Below are positions 1 to 6,548 of a stretch of DNA of 10,840 nt, piece by piece (the stretch's first letter is position 1; each line of letters opens with the position of its first letter). The stretch comes from Ignavibacteriales bacterium (GTDB taxonomy: Bacteria; Bacteroidota; Ignavibacteria; UBA10030): NCBI GenBank assembly GCA_016207365.1, contig JACQPU010000185.1, positions 1-10,840 on the forward strand, written 5' to 3'. The notes under the pieces were generated by a model. It saw nothing but the letters and a program-made list of their open reading frames with translations. It ran no database searches and was not told where the DNA came from. The translations under genes were made by a program, and so were the position numbers.

Positions 1-255
1 AATCTGGAAACCCGTGCAGAATACCGCTTCCTGCAAAACATCGGTGCAGACGCAGTGGGGATGTCCACCGTGCCGGAAGATATTGTGGCCGTGCACATGG
101 GGATGAAGGTGCTTGGGTTTTCGATTCTGACCGATGAGTGTTTCCCGGAGACCCTCAAACCCGTGTCTTTGGAGGAAGTCATTGCTGCCGCAAACGAAGC
201 CGAACCGCGCATGACGGCGGTGATGAAGGAAGTTGTTGGGAGAATTAGAAATTAA
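1..255 (+). CDS. Purine nucleoside phosphorylase, C-terminal part (5' end outside window)
   Basis: The frame is open from base 1 and gives 84 C-terminal residues before TAA. It shows the signature of the trimeric (PNP/MTAP, family 2) phosphorylases: an ETRAE segment near residues 3-7, then ADAVGMSTVPE at about 16-26 and GFSILTDE at 39-46. These enzymes split purine (deoxy)nucleosides with phosphate to the free base and (deoxy)ribose-1-phosphate in the cytosol, for purine salvage. The Met of GMSTVP and the Glu of the RAE segment match base/ribose-contacting residues of the family. In the GFSxxT segment the residue equivalent to human PNP Asn243 is Asp here (codon 133-135). This is the position that discriminates 6-oxo from 6-amino purines, so substrate range is uncertain. 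The family call is firm; PNP versus MTAP-like activity cannot be settled without the N-terminal part. Confidence 0.88.
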   Translation, partial: NLETRAEYRFLQNIGADAVGMSTVPEDIVAVHMGMKVLGFSILTDECFPETLKPVSLEEVIAAANEAEPRMTAVMKEVVGRIRN

Positions 256-294
256 AAAGTAGTTCTTGCTTTTGACTTTCTCGGAAACCTGCCA

Positions 295-315
295 AGTAAC
301 CAATAACCAATAACC
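295..315 (+). repeat. Three tandem copies of a 7-bp repeat before ileS
   Basis: One AGTAACC unit at 295-301 is followed by two identical AATAACC units at 302-308 and 309-315. The array ends 7 nt before the TTG start of ileS and occupies the place where a ribosome binding site would be expected. Because the period is 7, the TAA inside each unit (297, 304, 311) falls in a different frame, so the array stops translation in all three forward frames. A related array lies at 6431-6465. Confidence 0.8.
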
Positions 316-322
316 GTCTTCC

Positions 323-3300
323 TTGTTTCCCCAACTCTCCGACAAACTCAAGTACTTCGAGCTCGAACAGCGAATCCTGCGCTTCTGGGATCAGCAAAAG
401 ATATTCGAAGAAAGTGTTACCTCGCGTGAAGGAAAGCCGCGCTTTACGTTCTATGAGGGACCTCCGACGGCAAACGGGCGGCCTGGGATCCATCACGTCA
501 TGGCACGGATGCTCAAGGACCTCATCTGCCGCTACAAGACGCTCCGGGGATTCCAGGTACCGCGAAAAGCAGGATGGGATACCCATGGTCTCCCTGTGGA
601 AATCGAAGTCGAAAGATCGCTCGGCATAAAACACAAAGATGAAATTCTGAAATACGGTGTCGCGAAGTTCAATGAGGAGTGCCGAAAGTCCGTGTGGAAA
701 TACAAGACGGAATGGGAGGAGATGACGCGGCAGATGGGGTACTGGGTCGATCTCGAGCACCCGTATGTCACGTTCGAAAACAATTACATCGAATCCGTCT
801 GGTGGGCGCTGAAGCAGTTTTTTGACAAGGGTCTGATCTACAAGGGCTTCAAGATCCAGCCGTACTGTCCGCGCTGCGAAACCCCGCTGTCTTCACACGA
901 AGTTGCGCAAGGATATAAAGACGTCAAGGACCCTTCCATCTACGTGAAGCTCAAGGTAAAGGGTCAGAGCAAGACGTATTTTCTCGTCTGGACTACGACG
1001 CCGTGGACATTGATTTCAAATGTGGCCCTTGCCGTCCATCCAGACGTAGACTACGTAAAAGCCCGGCACGGAGGTGATATCCTCATTCTTGCAAAGGCCC
1101 GGCTCTCTGTTCTGGGTGACGAGTATGACGTCGTGGAGTCCATAAAAGGATCCGAACTCGTGGGATTAGAGTACGAGCGTCCGTTTACGTATCACTCGGT
1201 CAACGAGAACGCGTGGTATGTCGTTGGGGCGGATTTTGTCACGACGGAGGACGGGTCCGGAATTGTACACATGGCTCCAGCCTATGGTGAAGACGACTAT
1301 CAGGTAAGCCTCAAACATAAGCTCCCGACTATTCATCCGGTCAACAAATCCGGCGAATTCGGCCCGGAGGTGACTGACTTTGCCGGCAAGTTCGTCAAAG
1401 AGGCCGACCCGGAGATTATCGCCAATCTCAAGAGCCGCGGAATTCTGTTCAAGAAGGAACAGTACGAGCACAGCTATCCGCACTGCTGGCGTTGTGGATC
1501 CCCTCTCCTCTACTATGCACGGGAATCGTGGTATATCAGAACGACATCGTACGCCCGCGCGATGATTGAGCAAAACGCAACGATCAACTGGGTGCCTTCG
1601 GAGGTGGGGACCGGGAGGTTCGGAAACTGGCTCGAGGAGAACAAGGATTGGGCTCTATCACGCGACAGGTTTTGGGGTACACCGCTGCCCATCTGGATCT
1701 GCGCGGACTGTGGAAAACAGAAGTGCATCGGCAGTGTCGAAGAATTGCGGAAAGGAACCAATGTTCCCGAATCGCTCGACCTCCACAAGCCCGCAGTGGA
1801 TCAGGTTCAGTTCACCTGTGAATGTGGGGGAACCATGTCACGCACGCCCGAGCTCATCGATGTCTGGTTTGACTCAGGTTCCATGGCATTCGCTCAATGG
1901 CACTATCCGTTCGAGAATGTCAACGAATTCGAGCGATCTTATCCGGCTGACTATATTTCGGAAGGAATTGATCAAACGCGCGGATGGTTCTATACGCTTC
2001 ATTCCATCGGGACGGCCCTCTTTGGACAGGCCGCCTTCAAGAATGTCCTTGTCAACGAGCTTATTCTGGACAAACATGGCCAGAAAATGTCCAAGTCCAA
2101 GGGCAACACAGTTGATCCCTTCGATTTGATCAAGACCTACGGAGCGGATTCAACTCGCTGGTATCTCGTTTCCAATAGCCCGGTCTGGCGGCCGACGCTT
2201 TTCGATCCCGACGCTGTCGGCGACGTGCAGCGCAAGTTTTTCAGCACGCTCGTGAATACCTATGCTTTTTTTTCGCTCTATGCCAATATTGACGGCTTTA
2301 CGTATTCGGAGGACCCCGTTCCGCACTTTGAGCGGCCGGAAATCGACCGTTGGATCCTTTCCGAACTGAACTCGCTGTTGAAGTCATATATCCAATGGAT
2401 GGATGAATACGACGTCACCCGCGCTGCCCGCGCCGTTCAGGAATTTACCGTGGACAGGCTCTCGAACTGGTATGTGAGGAGGAACCGGCGAAGATTCTGG
2501 AAGAGCGAGAAGGGGAAGGACAAGACGGCGGCGTACCAAACGCTGTACGAGTGTCTCTCGGTCGTTTGCCAGATGGTTTCCCCCTTTGCACCGTTTCTGA
2601 GCGAAGAGATTTTCAGAAATCTGAATTCGGTCACCCGCCGGAGCGCGGCGAAATCTGTTCATGTAACGGAGCTGGCGGTTCCTTCTGCGTCCGTGATTGA
2701 TACCGAGCTTGAGCAAAGGATGGAGCGCGCGATTACGGTGGTCGGTCTTGTGAGGGCAATGCGCATGAAGTCCAATCTGAAGGTCCGGCAGCCCCTCCGC
2801 AGGATTCTCATTCCGGTTTCATCGCCGCAGGAACGGGAGCGGATTGAGCGCATGCGCGAAGTTATTCTGGAAGAAATCAATGTCCGAGAGATCGAGTTTG
2901 TCACTGAGGATTCCGGTATTGTCAAGCGAAGGGCAAAACCAAACTTTAAATCGCTCGGCCCGAAATTCGGCAAATCTGTTCAGCTTGTTGCCGGTGCCAT
3001 CAGGGATTTCACGCCGGCGCAGGTGAACCGCTTGCTTATCGACGGGCATGTGACGATCTCGGCTAATGGCAGGGAATGGACCGTGACGACGGAGGATGTG
3101 GAGGTGCTTCATGAGGAACTGAAAGGATGGGTTGTGGAATCCGAGGGTCCGATCACCGTCGCACTCGATACGCAGCTCGATGAAGAGTTGATCGACGAAG
3201 GGTTTGCAAGGGAGTTTGTCAATCGGATTCAGAACATGCGCAAGGAGGCCGGACTCGAAGTCACCGACCGGATCAGAATCGTGCATCGATCGTCGGAAAG

Positions 3301-3460
3301 GCTCGCGCGGGCAATCGACAAACTCGGTACATACATCAGGCAGGAAACACTGACGGTCGAGTTAAGAGGGATTCAACGCAACGAGGAGAAGAAGCTCGCG
3401 TTCACGAGGGTGGAGGTCAACGGGGAGCTCAGTGAGATTCACTTGGAAAAAGCGAATTAA
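323..3460 (+). CDS. ileS: Isoleucyl-tRNA synthetase, IleRS2 type with GIHH signature
   Basis: This class I synthetase charges tRNA(Ile) with isoleucine and hydrolyses mischarged Val-tRNA(Ile). Its 1045 residues suit the longer, eukaryote-like IleRS2 group. The Rossmann-fold signature, HIGH in most enzymes, reads GIHH (residues 55-58). The CP1 editing domain (about 190-400) carries the Thr-rich TTTPWTL (224-230) and the GSGIVHMAPAYGEDD block (311-325). Cys pairs at 182/185, 388/391, 460/463 and 499/501 look like zinc-binding knuckles. KMSKS is at 588-592, followed by the anticodon-binding and C-terminal domains. The start is inferred to be TTG: an in-frame TAA lies at 311-313, the first in-frame ATG is near residue 60, beyond the signature motif, and the N-terminus from this TTG aligns with the family. 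No Shine-Dalgarno sequence is evident. It is the first gene of a likely five-gene operon, 67 nt after the phosphorylase gene. Confidence 0.97.
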   Translation: MFPQLSDKLKYFELEQRILRFWDQQKIFEESVTSREGKPRFTFYEGPPTANGRPGIHHVMARMLKDLICRYKTLRGFQVPRKAGWDTHGLPVEIEVERSLGIKHKDEILKYGVAKFNEECRKSVWKYKTEWEEMTRQMGYWVDLEHPYVTFENNYIESVWWALKQFFDKGLIYKGFKIQPYCPRCETPLSSHEVAQGYKDVKDPSIYVKLKVKGQSKTYFLVWTTTPWTLISNVALAVHPDVDYVKARHGGDILILAKARLSVLGDEYDVVESIKGSELVGLEYERPFTYHSVNENAWYVVGADFVTTEDGSGIVHMAPAYGEDDYQVSLKHKLPTIHPVNKSGEFGPEVTDFAGKFVKEADPEIIANLKSRGILFKKEQYEHSYPHCWRCGSPLLYYARESWYIRTTSYARAMIEQNATINWVPSEVGTGRFGNWLEENKDWALSRDRFWGTPLPIWICADCGKQKCIGSVEELRKGTNVPESLDLHKPAVDQVQFTCECGGTMSRTPELIDVWFDSGSMAFAQWHYPFENVNEFERSYPADYISEGIDQTRGWFYTLHSIGTALFGQAAFKNVLVNELILDKHGQKMSKSKGNTVDPFDLIKTYGADSTRWYLVSNSPVWRPTLFDPDAVGDVQRKFFSTLVNTYAFFSLYANIDGFTYSEDPVPHFERPEIDRWILSELNSLLKSYIQWMDEYDVTRAARAVQEFTVDRLSNWYVRRNRRRFWKSEKGKDKTAAYQTLYECLSVVCQMVSPFAPFLSEEIFRNLNSVTRRSAAKSVHVTELAVPSASVIDTELEQRMERAITVVGLVRAMRMKSNLKVRQPLRRILIPVSSPQERERIERMREVILEEINVREIEFVTEDSGIVKRRAKPNFKSLGPKFGKSVQLVAGAIRDFTPAQVNRLLIDGHVTISANGREWTVTTEDVEVLHEELKGWVVESEGPITVALDTQLDEELIDEGFAREFVNRIQNMRKEAGLEVTDRIRIVHRSSERLARAIDKLGTYIRQETLTVELRGIQRNEEKKLAFTRVEVNGELSEIHLEKAN

Positions 3461-3475
3461 TTTTGTAGTTTTCAT

Positions 3476-3489
3476 CCCCCTCGAGGGGG
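3476..3489. repeat. Perfect GC-rich palindrome between ileS and the dksA-like gene
   Basis: CCCCCTCGAGGGGG reads the same on both strands and sits 15 nt after the ileS stop and 36 nt before the next start. No T-tract follows on either side, and the centre leaves almost no loop, so it is a poor intrinsic terminator. It may be a protein-binding site or part of a dispersed intergenic palindrome; the sequence alone does not decide. Confidence 0.55.
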
Positions 3490-3525
3490 GGCGGTGTTCT
3501 TGAAAGATTTTGGAAGGAGAGGACG

Positions 3526-4029
3526 ATGGCAAAGAAAGTGGTAAAAAAACAGAAAACGGTAAAAAAGCCCGCAATCAGCCGAAAACCTGCCGTTCAGCGT
3601 GTGAAGCCGGTTGCCGTGAAAGCAAAACCAGCGCCGGAAAAGGGGCCCGTACGACAAAAGGGGTATAGCAAGGGAGAGTTGGAACATTTCCGAAAGATCA
3701 TCATGGAGAAGCGGAAGGAAATTCTGGAGCAACTGGAGACCCTCCGTGCCACGATCATGGATTCAACGACGGGCGAATACACTCAGGAGAATTCGGCGTA
3801 TTCCCTTCATATGGAACAAGGAACAGACACCATGGAGCGCGAAAAGACGTTCCTCTTTGCGTCCCGTGAAGGCAAATTCCTTAATTATCTTGACGATGCA
3901 CTAAAGCGCATTGATAAAGGGGACTACGGCTTCTGCAATGACTGCGGGAAGTTGATCGAAAAGGAGAGGCTGGAGGCGGTACCCCACGCTCAATTGTGTG
4001 TTGACTGTAAGTTGAAGAGAGGGAAATGA
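3526..4029 (+). CDS. TraR/DksA-family zinc-finger regulator with Lys-rich N-terminal tail
   Basis: A 167-residue protein of the DksA/TraR family, which enters the RNA polymerase secondary channel and tunes promoter activity, often with ppGpp. Residues 1 to about 45 form a Lys/Ala/Pro/Val-rich basic tail unlike classical DksA. Residues 46-135 are predicted to form the coiled-coil arms. A C4 zinc finger follows with C137, C140, C158 and C161. The coiled-coil tip reads EQGTDTMERE (97-106): one acidic residue matches the DksA tip Asp pair at D101, with E97 as the possible second, so the classical DxxDxA is not intact. A strong GGAAGGAG site precedes the ATG. It lies 65 nt downstream of ileS and 17 nt upstream of lspA. 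The ileS-dksA-lspA order is familiar in Bacteroidota and relatives. The family assignment is firm; true DksA function is not shown. Confidence 0.93.
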   Translation: MAKKVVKKQKTVKKPAISRKPAVQRVKPVAVKAKPAPEKGPVRQKGYSKGELEHFRKIIMEKRKEILEQLETLRATIMDSTTGEYTQENSAYSLHMEQGTDTMEREKTFLFASREGKFLNYLDDALKRIDKGDYGFCNDCGKLIEKERLEAVPHAQLCVDCKLKRGK

Positions 4030-4046
4030 GGAAATTATAAATCCCT

Positions 4047-4709
4047 ATGATTTCTTCCATGCGCATCCTTTATGTCACCGGCGCAATCGTCGGCGTTGAC
4101 CAGATTGCAAAGCTTCTTGTGAAGGGTTTTTCCGTTCCCTTCCTGGGTTTGTACCATCCGGGCGTGCCTCTGGGGAGCAGCAGGGCGATTTTCGGGGATT
4201 TCCTCCGTCTGACCTACATTGAGAATCCCGGAATGGCGTTTGGGATTGATGTGGGAGGCAAGCTCTTCCTGACGATCTTCTCCCTCTTTGCCAGTATTGG
4301 GATCTTCATCTACTTATATAAGATCCGTGACGAGGCATTTCCGATCCGCCTTTCCCTTGCCATGATTCTCGGTGGGGCCATTGGCAACCTGATCGATCGC
4401 GTGTTCTACGGCGTGATATTTGGCGAGGGTCCTTTGTTTTACGGCAAGGTGGTGGATTTCGTCGACATCGATTTCTTCAACCTCGATCTGCTCGGTTTCC
4501 ACATCAGTCGCTGGCCTGTGTTCAATATTGCCGACTCTGCTGTCTCGCTCGGCGTGCTGATTCTTCTTGTCTCTCACCGCAGGTTCGCCCGGTCTGACGA
4601 GCCCGCTGTTTCCTATGCTTCCGACACTACGGCGCCCAATTCACCCGGGACTCGTGACGGGCTCAAAGACGCAACGTCAAAGACCGAGCAATCCTCGTTT
4701 CGAGGCTGA
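4047..4709 (+). CDS. lspA: Lipoprotein signal peptidase (signal peptidase II)
   Basis: An inner-membrane aspartyl protease that removes signal peptides from diacylglyceryl-prolipoproteins. In 220 residues it shows four hydrophobic segments (about 6-24, 72-91, 100-120 and 156-177). Other motifs are DQxxK near the N-terminus (D18), the NPGMAFG block (60-66), GNLIDR with catalytic D117, and FNIADS with catalytic D163. The catalytic Asp residues are 46 apart, against 18 in E. coli LspA, because of an aromatic and acidic loop (about 120-152). Such a longer loop is seen in Bacteroidota-type enzymes as I recall them. A polar tail of about 40 residues follows the last membrane segment. ATG 4047 was chosen; an in-frame ATG at 4059 would cost only four residues. 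A GAGGA at 4028-4032, overlapping the upstream stop, is the only nearby ribosome binding candidate and is rather distant. The gene ends 11 nt before the rluD-family gene. Confidence 0.95.
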   Translation: MISSMRILYVTGAIVGVDQIAKLLVKGFSVPFLGLYHPGVPLGSSRAIFGDFLRLTYIENPGMAFGIDVGGKLFLTIFSLFASIGIFIYLYKIRDEAFPIRLSLAMILGGAIGNLIDRVFYGVIFGEGPLFYGKVVDFVDIDFFNLDLLGFHISRWPVFNIADSAVSLGVLILLVSHRRFARSDEPAVSYASDTTAPNSPGTRDGLKDATSKTEQSSFRG

Positions 4710-4720
4710 CGGTTCCTGCC

Positions 4721-5707
4721 ATGGCGGAGAATACCGCCGATACCCGGGAAACCCTCCGTCTCGTTGTCGCCCCGAAGCAGGCTAAAGAACGCCTCGATGT
4801 TTACCTGACCCACCAGATTCAAAACGCAACCCGCACCAAGATACAGCAAGCCATTTCGGACGGGCTTGTACACATAGACGGTAAAGCCGTCAAACCGAGT
4901 CACCTGATCTCTCCCGGCGAAGTGATCGATGTCCGTCTGCCGAGGCCGCCGCGCCCGCGTGCTCTACCGGAGGATATCCCTCTCGAAATCCCTTTTGAAG
5001 ATGATGATCTCCTGATTGTGAACAAGCCGGCCGGTATGGTAACGCATCCTGCCTACGGCAATTACTCCGGAACGCTCGTGAATGCCCTCCTCCATCACAC
5101 CCAAGCGCTCTCATCCGTGAACACCGAAATGCGTCCGGGCATTGTCCATCGGCTCGACAAGGACACCACAGGACTTCTTGTGGTTGCCAAGAACGATCGC
5201 GCACATCATGCCCTGGCGAAACAGTTTTCCCGAAGAACAGTGAACCGCGAGTACTGGGCAATCGTCTGGGGCCGCTTTCGAGAGAAATCCGGTACCATTG
5301 ATGCCGCGCTGGCCCGAAGCCGGAGGGATCGGAAGAAAGTCGCCGTGCATCCCGCCGGGAAGCCCGCAGTAACAGAATACCGTGTTCTCCAGACATTTGA
5401 ATTCCTCACGCTGGTTGCTCTGAAACTCAAAACCGGCCGGACACATCAGATCAGAGTTCATCTTGCACACACAGGGCATCCCGTGTTTGGGGATCCGACG
5501 TACGGGGGGCGAAGCTCCGCGTGGGGGGGATTGACGGGCAAGAATGCTCGGCTGGCCGCCGAGCTTCTCAGGATGATCCGCCGGCAGGCCCTGCACGCCA
5601 GAACCATAGGCTTCCTCCATCCCAAATCTGCCCGTCGCATGATGTTTGAATCCCGCCTCCCGGACGATATGAGCACGGTGCTGCGGATGATCGGATGGAA
5701 CGGTTGA
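4721..5707 (+). CDS. rluD: RluA/RluD-family rRNA pseudouridine synthase
   Basis: This 328-residue protein converts specific uridines of structured RNA to pseudouridine; the RluD branch modifies helix 69 of 23S rRNA. Residues about 22-72 form an S4 RNA-binding domain (KERLDVYL start, then a GLVHIDGK turn). The catalytic domain follows with NKPAGMVTHP (101-110) and GIVHRLDKDTTG, in which D146 is the expected nucleophile. Further on come KTGRTHQIRVHL and the RQALHA motif near the C-terminus. Length and domain order match RluD. The symbol is by similarity: RluA-family paralogues with an S4 domain also include RluC, so the target uridines are uncertain. The ATG lies 11 nt after lspA with only a weak GAGG upstream (4702-4705), consistent with translational coupling. 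Confidence 0.9.
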   Translation: MAENTADTRETLRLVVAPKQAKERLDVYLTHQIQNATRTKIQQAISDGLVHIDGKAVKPSHLISPGEVIDVRLPRPPRPRALPEDIPLEIPFEDDDLLIVNKPAGMVTHPAYGNYSGTLVNALLHHTQALSSVNTEMRPGIVHRLDKDTTGLLVVAKNDRAHHALAKQFSRRTVNREYWAIVWGRFREKSGTIDAALARSRRDRKKVAVHPAGKPAVTEYRVLQTFEFLTLVALKLKTGRTHQIRVHLAHTGHPVFGDPTYGGRSSAWGGLTGKNARLAAELLRMIRRQALHARTIGFLHPKSARRMMFESRLPDDMSTVLRMIGWNG

Positions 5708-5748
5708 ATTCTCTGTTTTGTTCAGAATCCCGCAGACGGAGGTGGCGC

Positions 5749-6333
5749 ATGCTCAGGACGACGGTGCTTGGTTTGCTGTTCGCAGCAATGGGATTAGCTC
5801 AAGGTCAGAAAGGAACTTCCATGTCGAAAACAGAAAAAGCCACGTTTGGAGCGGGATGTTTCTGGTGCGTCGAAGCTGTATTTGAGCGACTTCCGGGGGT
5901 CAACGCGGTGACAGCTGGATATGCGGGCGGTACAACCAGGAACCCGACCTACACGGGCGTCAGCTCAGGAACCACAGGTCACGCCGAAGTCGCCCAGATC
6001 ACCTATGATCCGGCTGTCATAAGCTATGAAGAACTGCTTTCGATGTTCTGGAAATCCCACGATCCGACAACGTTGAACAGACAAGGTGGGGACGTTGGTA
6101 CGCAGTACAGATCCGTCATCCTCCACCATGATGAAACGCAGAAGCTCGCCGCGGAGAAATCGCGCGCCGAGGCACAAAAGGAGTTCGATGATCCGATTGT
6201 GACGCAGATTGAGCCCCTGAAGGATTTCTATGAGGCCGAGAACTATCATCAGGATTACTACCGAAGCAACCCCAACGCTCCCTACTGTACCTTTGTCATT
6301 AGACCGAAGCTGAAGAAGTTGAAACTGGAATGA
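5749..6333 (+). CDS. msrA: Peptide methionine sulfoxide reductase MsrA, probably exported
   Basis: MsrA reduces the S-form of methionine sulfoxide in proteins, usually recycled by thioredoxin. The motif GAGCFWC holds the catalytic C37, with C40 nearby and a likely resolving C180 close to the C-terminus (NAPYC). Also visible are the family segments GYAGG, GHAEVAQ, GTQYRS and YHQDYY. Start 5749 was chosen because GGAGG at 5738-5742 lies 6 nt upstream. It gives 194 residues beginning with a signal-like stretch: basic R3, a hydrophobic core at 5-17, then AQGQ. A GTG/ATG-type start further upstream (from 5695) would overlap the rluD-family gene and has no such site. An internal ATG at 5821 has its own AAAGGA 6 nt upstream and would give a leaderless-peptide, cytosolic enzyme. 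It is the last gene of the operon, 41 nt after the rluD-family gene. Confidence 0.94.
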   Translation: MLRTTVLGLLFAAMGLAQGQKGTSMSKTEKATFGAGCFWCVEAVFERLPGVNAVTAGYAGGTTRNPTYTGVSSGTTGHAEVAQITYDPAVISYEELLSMFWKSHDPTTLNRQGGDVGTQYRSVILHHDETQKLAAEKSRAEAQKEFDDPIVTQIEPLKDFYEAENYHQDYYRSNPNAPYCTFVIRPKLKKLKLE

Positions 6334-6345
6334 GAAACACTACAT

Positions 6346-6369
6346 TGAATCAATGACTCGATGAATCAA
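6346..6369 (+). repeat. Three tandem copies of an 8-bp repeat after msrA
   Basis: TGAATCAA occurs at 6346-6353 and 6362-6369 and flanks a degenerate copy, TGACTCGA, at 6354-6361. The first copy is part of a small palindrome, CATTGAATCAATG (6343-6355). The array begins 12 nt after the msrA stop in the spacer between converging genes. Confidence 0.65.
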
Positions 6370-6383
6370 TATTTTGAGGTGAG

Positions 6384-6421
6384 AGGCCGCCGAGTACGAT
6401 CCCAGGGTACATCGGCGGCCT
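6384..6421. terminator. Strong hairpin between converging msrA and DUF6600-like genes
   Basis: AGGCCGCCGA (6384-6393) pairs perfectly with TCGGCGGCCT (6412-6421). Just inside, GTAC at 6394-6397 can pair with GTAC at 6407-6410, leaving one bulged A and a 9-nt loop. The position between two converging genes suggests a bidirectional terminator. No U-tract follows the stem on either strand, so intrinsic termination is only possible; RNA 3'-end protection or a repeat element are alternatives. Confidence 0.5.
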
Positions 6422-6430
6422 GATTGAGGG

Positions 6431-6465
6431 AATAAGAAGTAAGCAGTAAACAGTGAACGGTGAGC
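6431..6465 (+). repeat. Five tandem copies of a degenerate 7-bp repeat
   Basis: Five consecutive heptamers fit the consensus RRTRAVC, apart from the last base of the first unit. The first three contain TAA (at 6433, 6440 and 6447) and the last two TGA (6454 and 6461), always at unit positions 3-5. As in the array at 295-315, the 7-bp period puts stops in all three forward frames. The repeats decay into less regular sequence up to about 6480. Nothing else of note is seen in the 211-bp spacer apart from the elements listed. Confidence 0.75.
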
Positions 6466-6493
6466 GGTTGTGAATCGTGATGGGACGATCTCC

Positions 6494-6548
6494 GAAATCC
6501 GCACCCTACAATCCCTGCCTGGCAGCTGGCAGGAAATCCGAACCCTAC
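6494..6548. repeat. 16-bp direct repeat, 39 bp apart, spanning a stop codon
   Basis: GAAATCCG-N-ACCCTAC occurs at 6494-6509 and 6533-6548 with a single mismatch (C or A at the ninth base). The right-hand copy overlaps the TAG of the minus-strand DUF6600-like gene (6545-6547); the left copy holds a matching TAG at 6506-6508, exactly 13 codons further on in the same frame. Between the copies, CCTGCC (6514-6519) and GGCAGG (6528-6533) form a 6-bp inverted repeat. It reads as a partial tandem duplication of the gene's 3' end. Confidence 0.65.

Noticed and set aside
2266..2273. Run of eight T within ileS as a programmed frameshift or error
   Set aside because: The frame continues through conserved IleRS sequence on both sides, so there is no sign of a shift.
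5695..5748. Longer msrA starting within the rluD-family gene
   Set aside because: The extra 18 residues are Arg-rich, overlap the upstream gene, would hide the signal peptide, and lack a ribosome binding site, while ATG 5749 has a good one.
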